Origin: JANXLS01 sp037129555 | Lineage (GTDB): Bacteria; Planctomycetota; SZUA-567; H5-PLA8 | DNA length: 64,000 bases | Assembly: GCA_037129555.1 (NCBI GenBank) | Contig: JBAXUS010000008.1 | Span: forward strand, 8,401-72,400 | Direction: 5' to 3' | In this document: one piece after another, positions 33,519-40,426 of the stretch | Layout: each line of letters begins with the position of its first letter | Numbering within the stretch: position 1 is the stretch's first letter | Program-made: the position numbers and the translations under genes | Notes under the pieces: generated by a model | What the model was told of the DNA's origin: nothing | Database searches by the model: none | Seen by the model: only the letters and a program-made list of their open reading frames with translations

Positions 33519-36500
33519 ATGGCAAAGAAAACTTCAGGCAGATCAGAATACAGTCTGCACATCGGCTTCGGCATCGGCAGCGTCCTGCTGTTGATCACGA
33601 CGGCCTATGTTTTTTATCAGGATCATTTCGGGCGCGAGTTTCCAGCGTATCAGGAAATGTATCGCCAGTTTGATTTGAAGCAGCAGGCTGAATCGCGCAA
33701 AAAGGCGAACGCTGAGTTGGGTGAGGCTGAGTACGTTGCCAAAGCCAAGGAGTATCAGGAAACGATCAAGAAGAACAAAACGGCGGTTGATGCGCAGAAG
33801 CCTGCGATCGAAAAGCTCCGGGGCGAAGCCGCAGGATTCGGCAATCTATTGGCTGCCGTCACGATCAGCTTGAACGCGATGAAAGCGAACTATGACGAAT
33901 TGAAGTCGCAGGTCGATAGCGGGGTCCAGAAGGACCGCAGCACGTTGGAAAAACTGGACAAGGAAATCAGCCAGAAGGCTGCCGATCAGTATAAGCTGAA
34001 AGAGCAACGGGATCAAAAGGCCGGGGAAGCCGCAGCGCTCGAAGAAGGACTTGCCAAAGCGAAGCGCGAAGAAGACGCACTGTTTGCGGACTTGAATGAT
34101 TACCGCTCGAAGATGGCGAAGATCAAAGGCGACCCGCTGATCAATACGATGTTGGATTTGCCGGGCGTCGATTTCGTGGCACCGCGTGACAAGATCGAAC
34201 AGGTGATTTTGAATAACTTGAAGTGGAGTGTGTTCTTCGCGGATGCGTCGCGCGTGGACCGCTGCGTGTCATGTCACAAGGGTATTGACAATCCCGATCC
34301 GGCGTACGCAGAATTGGGTAAGGAAACGGTCACGGTTGACAAGGGTGTTGAAACCGTCGTTGTATTTGAAAAAGAGAAGAAAGTGTTGAAGTCGCATCCG
34401 CGATTGGACTTGTTTGTCGGTGCGAATTCGAAGCATCCATATAAGAAATTTGGTTGCACGATTTGTCACGGTGGACAACCGCTGGCGACGAAGTTCAGCG
34501 CTGCCGCGCACAGTCCGAAAGACAAGAACCAGGAGAATTACTGGGCCGCCCAATACGACTGGCAACGCAACGAATACTGGGACGCCAAGATGCTTCCGTT
34601 GCAGCACGTTGAAGCGAGCTGCGCGAAGTGCCATAAGAACGTCGATGAAGTGCCTGAAGCGGCGAAGCTGAACGAAGGACGCCACTTGTTCCGCGATCGC
34701 GGATGCGTGAATTGCCATTTCGGAACGTCCGGCACATCCGACATGAGTTGGGTCGGTCGCGTCGGTCCGGATTTGCGCCGCGTCGGTGAAAAGGTTGCAG
34801 ACATCAATTGGGCGCGAGCGTGGATTGAAAATCCGTGGGACTTCCGCCCGAGCACCAAGATGCCGCGCTTCTTAGGTTTGGAAAATCACAAAGACAAAGC
34901 GTACGAAATTCAGGTAAACGGTAAGGTTCATGCGCGAGATGCCGTTGAAGCCGAAGCGATCACGAATTATTTGTTCCTGGCAAGTAAGCTGCGCGAAACG
35001 CCTCCGCCAGTTCCGAAAGATGGCAACGTCGAAGAAGGCCGCAAGTTGTACGCAGCTGTCGGTTGCGTGGGCTGTCATCAGACGAAAGAAGCGGGCGAAA
35101 AAGACAATTATACATTCAATCAGCACGGACCGGATTTGAGCCGAGTCGGGGACAAAGTCCGTTCGGGCTGGTTGTATCAGTGGGTCAAAAATCCGCGCCA
35201 TTATTGGGCCGAAACGAAGATGCCCAATCTCCGTTTGACAGACGAAGAAGCGGCGAATTTGACGAGCTATATCATGTCCACGATGAAGTCGGCGAAGGGT
35301 GGCACGAAAGCGCTCGAGCCTCATCCGTCTGACGCGTTCGACAAGATCGTGGTCGAAAAACTGGCGAGCATTCTGCCTGAAGAAGAAATTCGAAACCGGT
35401 TGAAGACACCGCTCGCGATGGTTGAAAAGTCGTTGAAGTTGAAGGTGAAATACGCAACGAAGGTAGATAACAAGGGTGAATCGAAGCGTTACGACACGGG
35501 CGACGGCGAATGGACCGAAGGTCAGATCGAAAAGCTGAAGGAATTGATCTCAAAGGAAAAGGATCCGGAACGCGCGGCGAAGGCGTTCTACACCGGCGAA
35601 ACGTTGATTCAACACCATGGGTGTTATAGTTGCCACAACATTCAAGGCTGGACCTATGCGCCGTTGACCTGCGTGAATTTGTCGGGTGAAGCTGACAAGG
35701 ATTTGGACAAGTTTGATTTCGGCAAAGCCGGGCACGATCACTCAATTTCCGAAACGAAATGGGATTGGTTCTTTGCCAAGATTTCCCGTCCTCGCGTGTT
35801 CGACCGCGATAAGGAAGACTTGATCAAGCCGTTCGATCGCTTGCGCATGCCGTGGTTTGGATACACGTCCAAGAACAATGAAGAAGTGGCTGCAGAAGCA
35901 CATAAAGAAGGTGCGAAAGCGGGTGAGAAGCATACAGAAGGACACTCGTCCACATTCAAGAAATATGCACCGGAAAACAACGAAGACATTAGTTCAACGC
36001 AGGTGCTAGGCAAGCATGAAGTTACGCGTTTGGTCACGTACTTGATGAGCTTGACGAATGAAGTCATTCCAGCCGAAATGATCCACCAGCCGACGCCGAA
36101 GGAAGCCGCTCTGGACAAGGGCAAGCGCGTGGTTCGCGAATTGAACTGCACGGGTTGTCACATGGCGAGTGTGGGTTCGGCAGTCACGAATGATGGTAAA
36201 ACGACAATGCCGCTGGCTGCGTTTGCGGCACTGTCCACGCCGAAGTCGCGCGCGTTTTTGAAGACGCCGGGCAACGGAATTTATTCGGATGATGACCTCG
36301 TTTCGCTCGATTACACGTCCGGTGATACGACAATGAAGGGCTTCTTGAACATCGAACGCGGCTCGTTCTTGAGTGAAGCGACAGTGCCGATTCTTCTTGA
36401 AGAATTTAAAGTCCGCACAAGCCCGTTGCTTGAATGGGAGAAGTTGAGTTTCAAATTCGAAAAGAAGGCTAAGGGTGACAGCTGGAAGTTGTATGGCGAT

Positions 36501-37604
36501 TTGGTAACGGAAGCGGAATACATTAAGCTGACGGAGTTGCTCTACGAAGAAAAGCTGGATGAAAAGGGTAAGCGCGACTACTCGGAAGTGAAATCGAGTT
36601 ATGCGATATTGGCGAAGCAATTCGTTGATGTCAAAGCCTATGAACGCATGGCTGGAACGGACGCGTTGAAGTTGACGAATCTGAAGAAAGACGAACTTCG
36701 TGCCGTCCGAAAATACTATGATCCTGTTGTGTTGAATGTTCGATTGACGCGTGGCGAAGGTCGACTCATGAATCACATCATGAACGTTGAGCGCGATATG
36801 TATAAGACTGAAAACGTGTCACAGCAACATGCTCCGCCAAGCTTGGGTTTCGAAGGCGGCAAGGTTCAGCCGGATTGGTTGTATCAATTCCTCCACAACG
36901 TGAAGACGTTGCGTGTGGGGTTGAATGTTCGCATGCCAAGCTTCTGGACCGACGGACCGTATTCAAGTTTCAAGACGATTTATCCTGCGGGCCGGTTGTC
37001 AGCGGTGGACCCGAACAAACGCGATAAGGGTGCTGGTGGCGAACCGTTGCCTGGACCTGATGCGACGAAGTTTACGGATGTTCAGGACGACGCGCAGCAG
37101 ATCGTTGATTTCTTTGTGGCCGATTCGGGCGACAAGCCTTACGGAAATCAGCCGGTGATGCTGGATGCGGATCAGAAGAAATTGTATGAACTCGGGAAGC
37201 GCTATGTGACCGAATTCCCGGCGGACGACAACAATAAGAGTTTGGTCGGTATTGGATGCGTGACGTGTCATTCGATTGGTAATTACACGCAGCCCGTGCC
37301 GAAGTACGCTCCGAATTTGGTGAATGTCAAACGACGCTTGAAGGGTGATTGGATGCGTCGGTTCCTGACGTTCCCGCCGTCGCTGTATCCGTGGACCAAC
37401 ATGCCGAACAACTTCATCAATTGGGGGGAGTACAACCACGATTTGAAGGATTTGACGCGTGGTATTGCGGAAGAGCCGAAACTGAAGGATCAGGCGCAGA
37501 AGATGGAAGCGGTTCGATTCTTCCTGCAACACACGGGAGATGGTGAATTCGGTTCGGACGTGAAGTCTGCCCCGCCGGTTCCGCCCTCGGCGCCCAAGAA
37601 GTAG
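33519..37604 (+). CDS. giant membrane-anchored octahaem cytochrome c
   Basis: 1361 residues. An N-terminal signal anchor (about 14-34: GFGIGSVLLLITTAYVFY) is followed by a coiled coil (about 45-215, Lys/Glu/Ala-rich). Eight CxxCH haem c sites start at residues 249, 313, 368, 396, 516, 702, 877 and 1247. The segments at about 380-490 and 500-600 each look like a mono-haem cytochrome c domain, with downstream MPRF and MPNL axial-Met candidates; similar DWL...MP patterns (WLYQF and MPSFW; DWMRRFL and MPNN) recur near 1130 and 1280. It probably works as the cytochrome c1-like part of a quinol-oxidising complex with the Rieske protein 100 bases upstream, feeding the caa3-type oxidase encoded divergently. 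The ribosome binding site is weak. Confidence 0.9.
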   Translation: MAKKTSGRSEYSLHIGFGIGSVLLLITTAYVFYQDHFGREFPAYQEMYRQFDLKQQAESRKKANAELGEAEYVAKAKEYQETIKKNKTAVDAQKPAIEKLRGEAAGFGNLLAAVTISLNAMKANYDELKSQVDSGVQKDRSTLEKLDKEISQKAADQYKLKEQRDQKAGEAAALEEGLAKAKREEDALFADLNDYRSKMAKIKGDPLINTMLDLPGVDFVAPRDKIEQVILNNLKWSVFFADASRVDRCVSCHKGIDNPDPAYAELGKETVTVDKGVETVVVFEKEKKVLKSHPRLDLFVGANSKHPYKKFGCTICHGGQPLATKFSAAAHSPKDKNQENYWAAQYDWQRNEYWDAKMLPLQHVEASCAKCHKNVDEVPEAAKLNEGRHLFRDRGCVNCHFGTSGTSDMSWVGRVGPDLRRVGEKVADINWARAWIENPWDFRPSTKMPRFLGLENHKDKAYEIQVNGKVHARDAVEAEAITNYLFLASKLRETPPPVPKDGNVEEGRKLYAAVGCVGCHQTKEAGEKDNYTFNQHGPDLSRVGDKVRSGWLYQWVKNPRHYWAETKMPNLRLTDEEAANLTSYIMSTMKSAKGGTKALEPHPSDAFDKIVVEKLASILPEEEIRNRLKTPLAMVEKSLKLKVKYATKVDNKGESKRYDTGDGEWTEGQIEKLKELISKEKDPERAAKAFYTGETLIQHHGCYSCHNIQGWTYAPLTCVNLSGEADKDLDKFDFGKAGHDHSISETKWDWFFAKISRPRVFDRDKEDLIKPFDRLRMPWFGYTSKNNEEVAAEAHKEGAKAGEKHTEGHSSTFKKYAPENNEDISSTQVLGKHEVTRLVTYLMSLTNEVIPAEMIHQPTPKEAALDKGKRVVRELNCTGCHMASVGSAVTNDGKTTMPLAAFAALSTPKSRAFLKTPGNGIYSDDDLVSLDYTSGDTTMKGFLNIERGSFLSEATVPILLEEFKVRTSPLLEWEKLSFKFEKKAKGDSWKLYGDLVTEAEYIKLTELLYEEKLDEKGKRDYSEVKSSYAILAKQFVDVKAYERMAGTDALKLTNLKKDELRAVRKYYDPVVLNVRLTRGEGRLMNHIMNVERDMYKTENVSQQHAPPSLGFEGGKVQPDWLYQFLHNVKTLRVGLNVRMPSFWTDGPYSSFKTIYPAGRLSAVDPNKRDKGAGGEPLPGPDATKFTDVQDDAQQIVDFFVADSGDKPYGNQPVMLDADQKKLYELGKRYVTEFPADDNNKSLVGIGCVTCHSIGNYTQPVPKYAPNLVNVKRRLKGDWMRRFLTFPPSLYPWTNMPNNFINWGEYNHDLKDLTRGIAEEPKLKDQAQKMEAVRFFLQHTGDGEFGSDVKSAPPVPPSAPKK

Positions 37605-37620
37605 CGAACGAGTTGTAAAA

Positions 37621-37689
37621 GTAGAGCTGAAATCTGTTCAGCTCATTCCGGATCGGTGCTCAATTGAGCCGAACGGATTTCGGCTCTAC
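37621..37689. repeat. GTAGAGCCGAA palindromic element, copy C
   Basis: 69 bp bounded by GTAGAGCTGAA and TTTCGGCTCTAC, with a first hairpin GAGCTGAA/TTCAGCTC and a second GAGCCGAA/TTTCGGCTC. The paired change (GCC to GCT, GGC to AGC) in the first hairpin keeps the stem intact. It starts 16 bases past the cytochrome c stop. Confidence 0.8.
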
Positions 37690-37721
37690 TTGAAAAATGC
37701 AGGAAAAAGTTGGAATAGGAT

Positions 37722-37749
37722 TTGATTTTGTACAAGCGCTGAGTATAGT
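37722..37749 (+). promoter_or_regulatory. sigma70-type promoter of the rpmI operon
   Basis: TTGATT (37722-37727), a 16-base spacer and TATAGT (37744-37749). A transcript starting near 37756 would have a leader of about 93 bases. Confidence 0.6.
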
Positions 37750-37762
37750 GCTTGCTCGCTTC

Positions 37763-37795
37763 GCGGTCCGGGTGACTCCGGTCCGCTTCTTTTTT
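37763..37795 (+). terminator. leader hairpin with T-run before rpmI (possible attenuator)
   Basis: GCGGTCCGG pairs with CCGGTCCGC (one T-T mismatch) around GTGACT, followed by TTCTTTTTT. It lies just after the predicted promoter and 53 bases before rpmI. It could attenuate ribosomal protein expression, or simply end transcripts from the cytochrome gene. Confidence 0.6.
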
Positions 37796-37848
37796 CATGT
37801 GTCGGCACGGTCTGAATAAGGGCGTGTCGAAACGAGGAGTTAGTAGAA

Positions 37849-38046
37849 ATGCCCAAGCTGAAGACACACAAAGGCTTGTCCAAACGGGTGAAGGTCACCA
37901 AGAGCGGCAAGGTCAGACGAATGCAGGCGTTCCATCGGCATTTGATGACTGGCAAGGGTGGTGCTCGTCGCCGCCATGGCAAACGCCCAGTGATCATGCA
38001 TGGCGCCGAGTCACGCCGCATGCTGCGCCTGTTGGGACTGCGATAA
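37849..38046 (+). CDS. rpmI: 50S ribosomal protein L35
   Basis: 65 residues, the full family length. It starts MPKLKTHKGLSKRVKVT and has the conserved HLMTGKGGARRR segment; the protein is strongly basic. It binds 23S rRNA in the large subunit. A GAGGAG site lies 9 bases before the ATG. infC, normally immediately upstream, is absent here and lies on the other strand at about 44.3-45.0 kb. rplT follows after 162 bases. Confidence 0.95.
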   Translation: MPKLKTHKGLSKRVKVTKSGKVRRMQAFHRHLMTGKGGARRRHGKRPVIMHGAESRRMLRLLGLR

Positions 38047-38208
38047 ATTGTTTGCGTCGGCAAGTAGCCGATGCTCATTCACTATAGGCTCGACAGGGAC
38101 GCGCAACTCCCTGCGGCTTTTTACAAGAAGCTTGCCGTCTGATTCGCGATCCTGATTTTTTGGGCGTCGCAGTCATGGACCGGAAGTTTCGACATTAGGA
38201 GGAATAAG

Positions 38209-38562
38209 ATGCGCACTAAAACGAGTACATCCCGAAAGAAGTACACGCGCAAAGTATTTAAGCGCGCCAAAGGCTTCGTCATGGGCCGCAACAAAATGTT
38301 CCGCACAGCGGTTGAAACCGTTGAACGTGCCGAAGCATTTGCGACCCGCGATCGCCGCACCAAAAAGCGCACGTTCCGCGCACTGTGGATCATCCGCATT
38401 GGTGCCGCCGCTGAAAAGCTCGGCCTCAACTATTCGAAGTTCATGAATGGTCTCAAGAAGGCTGGCATCACGCTGAATCGCAAGATTCTCGCTGACATGG
38501 CCGTGCGCGACGAAAAGAGCTTTGAAACGCTCTTCAATCAAGCCAAAGCCGCGCTGGCCTAA
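38209..38562 (+). CDS. rplT: 50S ribosomal protein L20
   Basis: 117 residues, the normal length. Motifs KVFKRAKGFVMGRNKMFRTA, RALWIIRIGAAAEKLGLNYS and LNRKILADMAV match the family. L20 is an early assembly protein binding 23S rRNA and in several bacteria also represses its own operon through the leader. The 162-base gap after rpmI holds a hairpin (CAGGGA/TCCCTG at 38094-38113, then CGGCTTTTTAC) that could take part in such control. AGGAGGA precedes the ATG. Confidence 0.95.
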   Translation: MRTKTSTSRKKYTRKVFKRAKGFVMGRNKMFRTAVETVERAEAFATRDRRTKKRTFRALWIIRIGAAAEKLGLNYSKFMNGLKKAGITLNRKILADMAVRDEKSFETLFNQAKAALA

Positions 38563-38595
38563 ATTCAGAGTAGGAATTTTGTTGCAGAATCGTTT

Positions 38596-38619
38596 CGGCG
38601 CACCCATTTGGGTGCGCCG
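38596..38619 (+). terminator. hairpin terminator after rplT
   Basis: CGGCGCACCC and GGGTGCGCCG form a perfect 10-bp stem with an ATTT loop, 33 bases past the rplT stop. The following CTTCAATTCT is only weakly T-rich, so termination may be partial. Confidence 0.6.
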
Positions 38620-38636
38620 CTTCAATTCTGGCGATG

Positions 38637-38664
38637 TTGACTTCTTCGAGCGTTTTGCTAAGCT
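38637..38664 (+). promoter_or_regulatory. possible promoter of the toxin-antitoxin-type pair
   Basis: TTGACT (38637-38642), a 16-base spacer and TAAGCT (38659-38664), 40 bases before the ATG and directly after the rplT terminator. Confidence 0.45.
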
Positions 38665-38703
38665 ACTTCTTATTCGTGTGCTCGGTATACGAGGAGGTGC
38701 GAA

Positions 38704-39051
38704 ATGGATGAGAACAAAATTCTGACGATTTGCGAGGAATCTGAACACGCTGAGACTGAGGTACTGCCAGAACTGAAGGTCATGGCAATCGCTTCACTTG
38801 CTCCGGAACCCTATATTGTTGTCAAGCCATTCCACATTTCTGTGGAACCAAACTATGACGAATTCGTCGCACGGTTTGACGAAGCGAATATCGGTGCCAC
38901 TGGTGGAACTATCGAGGAAGCAATTTCGAATCTAAAGGAATCAATTCTTGACGAATTCGATATGTTGGAATTCATTCCTGACACAAAGCTGGGTGCAGGA
39001 ATGAGACAGACGAAGAACGTGCTTTTAAAGGCACTGAAGAGGTGCGCGTGA
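38704..39051 (+). CDS. HicB-like small protein (putative antitoxin)
   Basis: 115 residues with a strong ribosome site (GAGGAGGTG). Residues about 38-85 (ISVEPNYDEFVARFDEAN then GGTIEEAISNLKESILDEFD) follow the HicB pattern of a degenerate RNase H fold: strand, turn, TxEEAxxNLKE helix. No DNA-binding domain is obvious; the C-terminus is a short basic helix. The next gene begins 3 bases after its stop. The pair interrupts the rplT-pheS junction and is AT-richer than its neighbours, consistent with an inserted module. Confidence 0.6.
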   Translation: MDENKILTICEESEHAETEVLPELKVMAIASLAPEPYIVVKPFHISVEPNYDEFVARFDEANIGATGGTIEEAISNLKESILDEFDMLEFIPDTKLGAGMRQTKNVLLKALKRCA

Positions 39052-39054
39052 AAG

Positions 39055-39336
39055 ATGAGTAAAATCACAACCAGCGACGCGCTTCAAATCGAAAAAAAGC
39101 TAAAGGCAACTATCATAACCAATCGGAAGGCACACGATAGGGCTTGCATCTTTCACAATGGTTATATGATCGCCAGTTTTGGAATACGCCGTGGCAGTGG
39201 TGATCACGGACATGGTCACGTTCCATCGGGAATTCGCTTGGGACCACATGATACTAAACGATTGGCAGAATGCACTATTTCCCGCGAAGAATGGATAAAA
39301 CGGTTGAATGACGAAGGTCTGATACCCGCCCCCTAA
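39055..39336 (+). CDS. small His-rich partner protein (putative toxin)
   Basis: 93 residues. The C-terminal half has GSGDHGHGHVPSGIRLGPHD and REEWIKRLNDEGLI, a layout I associate with small proteins encoded beside HicB-like genes in several phyla. The basic N-terminal helix (IEKKLKATIITNRKAHDR) and a central strand are unlike HicA's dsRNA-binding fold as far as I can tell. Spacing of 3 bases after the HicB-like gene implies co-translation. A toxin role is inferred only from gene order and size. Confidence 0.5.
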   Translation: MSKITTSDALQIEKKLKATIITNRKAHDRACIFHNGYMIASFGIRRGSGDHGHGHVPSGIRLGPHDTKRLAECTISREEWIKRLNDEGLIPAP

Positions 39337-39373
39337 CTTTTTACATTTCGCCCCTCAAACCAGAAGATTTAAC

Positions 39374-40426
39374 ATGTCGCTTCTCGACGAACTCAATCAA
39401 CTCCGCACCGACGCGCTGGCTGCGTTTGCTGCGGCTGCTGACGCCAAGGCGCTGGAAGATGCGCGCATCAAATTTATTGGTGCGAATGGCCGGGCGAAGG
39501 CGTTGCTCGGGCAGCTGGGCAAGGCACCGCCGGACATCAAGCCTCAAGCGGGCAAGCTTGGGAATCAGATTAAGAACGAGCTTGAAGCCGCGTATGAAAG
39601 CGCCAAGGCCGCGATGGGCGGGGCGGCGGCAGAGGCGGGATCAGCGTTTGATATCAACGAACCGCTGCCCGTTGATGCTCGGCACAGTTTGGGCCGTCGG
39701 CATCCGATGACGCGGACGATTGACAGCCTCGTTGACATCTTTCATGCGCTCGGATTTGAAGTCGTCGAAGGTCCCGAAATTGAGGACCAGCGGCATAATT
39801 TCGACGACCTCAACATTCCCGCCGATCATCCCGCGCGCGACAGTTTCGACACGTTCTTTTTGTCCGGAAACAAGCAGGCGTTGCTGCGCAGCCAGACGTC
39901 GACGGTGCAAGTGCGCATGATGGAAACGCGGACGCCGCCGCTGCGCGTGGTTGCGCCGGGGCGCGTGTATCGGCCGGATCCGATTGATGCGACGCACCAC
40001 AGCACGTTCCATCAAATTGAAGGACTGTACGTCGATAAAAATGTGTCGATGGCGGACCTCAAAGGAACGCTGAAATTGTTCGTCGGCGGGTTGTTCGGCG
40101 AAGATACGAAAGTCCGTTTCCGACCGAGTTTCTTTCCGTTTACGGAGCCGAGCGCGGAGTTGGATTGCACCTGCCCGGCGTGTGGCGGGACGGCGTGTCC
40201 GGTGTGTAAGCAGACGGGTTGGGTCGAAATGGGCGGCTGCGGGATGGTCGATCCAGCGGTATTTGAAGCGATCAATGCGGCGCGCGGGGACAACGCGTAC
40301 GACCCGGCGGTGTGGTCCGGATTTGCGTTTGGATTCGGCATCGAAAGGCTTGCGATGCGGCGACACGGAATCACCGACATCCGCCGCTTCCTTGAAAATG
40401 ACATGCGATTCTTGAGGCAATTATGA
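39374..40426 (+). CDS. pheS: phenylalanyl-tRNA synthetase alpha subunit
   Basis: 350 residues. An N-terminal coiled coil (1-95) binds tRNA. Class II core motifs: RRHPMTRTIDSLVDIF, GFEVVEGPEIED (motif 1 region), VYRPDPIDATHHSTFHQIEGL (motif 2), and GFAFGFGIERLAMRRHGI (motif 3). An insertion with CTCPACGG and ACPVCKQTGW is a probable zinc-binding knuckle seen in a subset of PheS proteins. The enzyme charges tRNA-Phe as an alpha2-beta2 tetramer with PheT, whose start overlaps the pheS stop by 4 bases. Confidence 0.97.
   Translation: MSLLDELNQLRTDALAAFAAAADAKALEDARIKFIGANGRAKALLGQLGKAPPDIKPQAGKLGNQIKNELEAAYESAKAAMGGAAAEAGSAFDINEPLPVDARHSLGRRHPMTRTIDSLVDIFHALGFEVVEGPEIEDQRHNFDDLNIPADHPARDSFDTFFLSGNKQALLRSQTSTVQVRMMETRTPPLRVVAPGRVYRPDPIDATHHSTFHQIEGLYVDKNVSMADLKGTLKLFVGGLFGEDTKVRFRPSFFPFTEPSAELDCTCPACGGTACPVCKQTGWVEMGGCGMVDPAVFEAINAARGDNAYDPAVWSGFAFGFGIERLAMRRHGITDIRRFLENDMRFLRQL

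Noticed and set aside
32222..33598. 458-codon minus-strand frame across the Rieske gene
   Set aside because: Antisense shadow of the Ala-rich repeat; an Arg-rich low-complexity translation with no start context.
38094..38113. CAGGGA/TCCCTG hairpin between rpmI and rplT as a terminator
   Set aside because: Six-pair stem in the middle of an operon, with the T-run offset by three bases; kept only as a possible L20 leader element in the rplT note.
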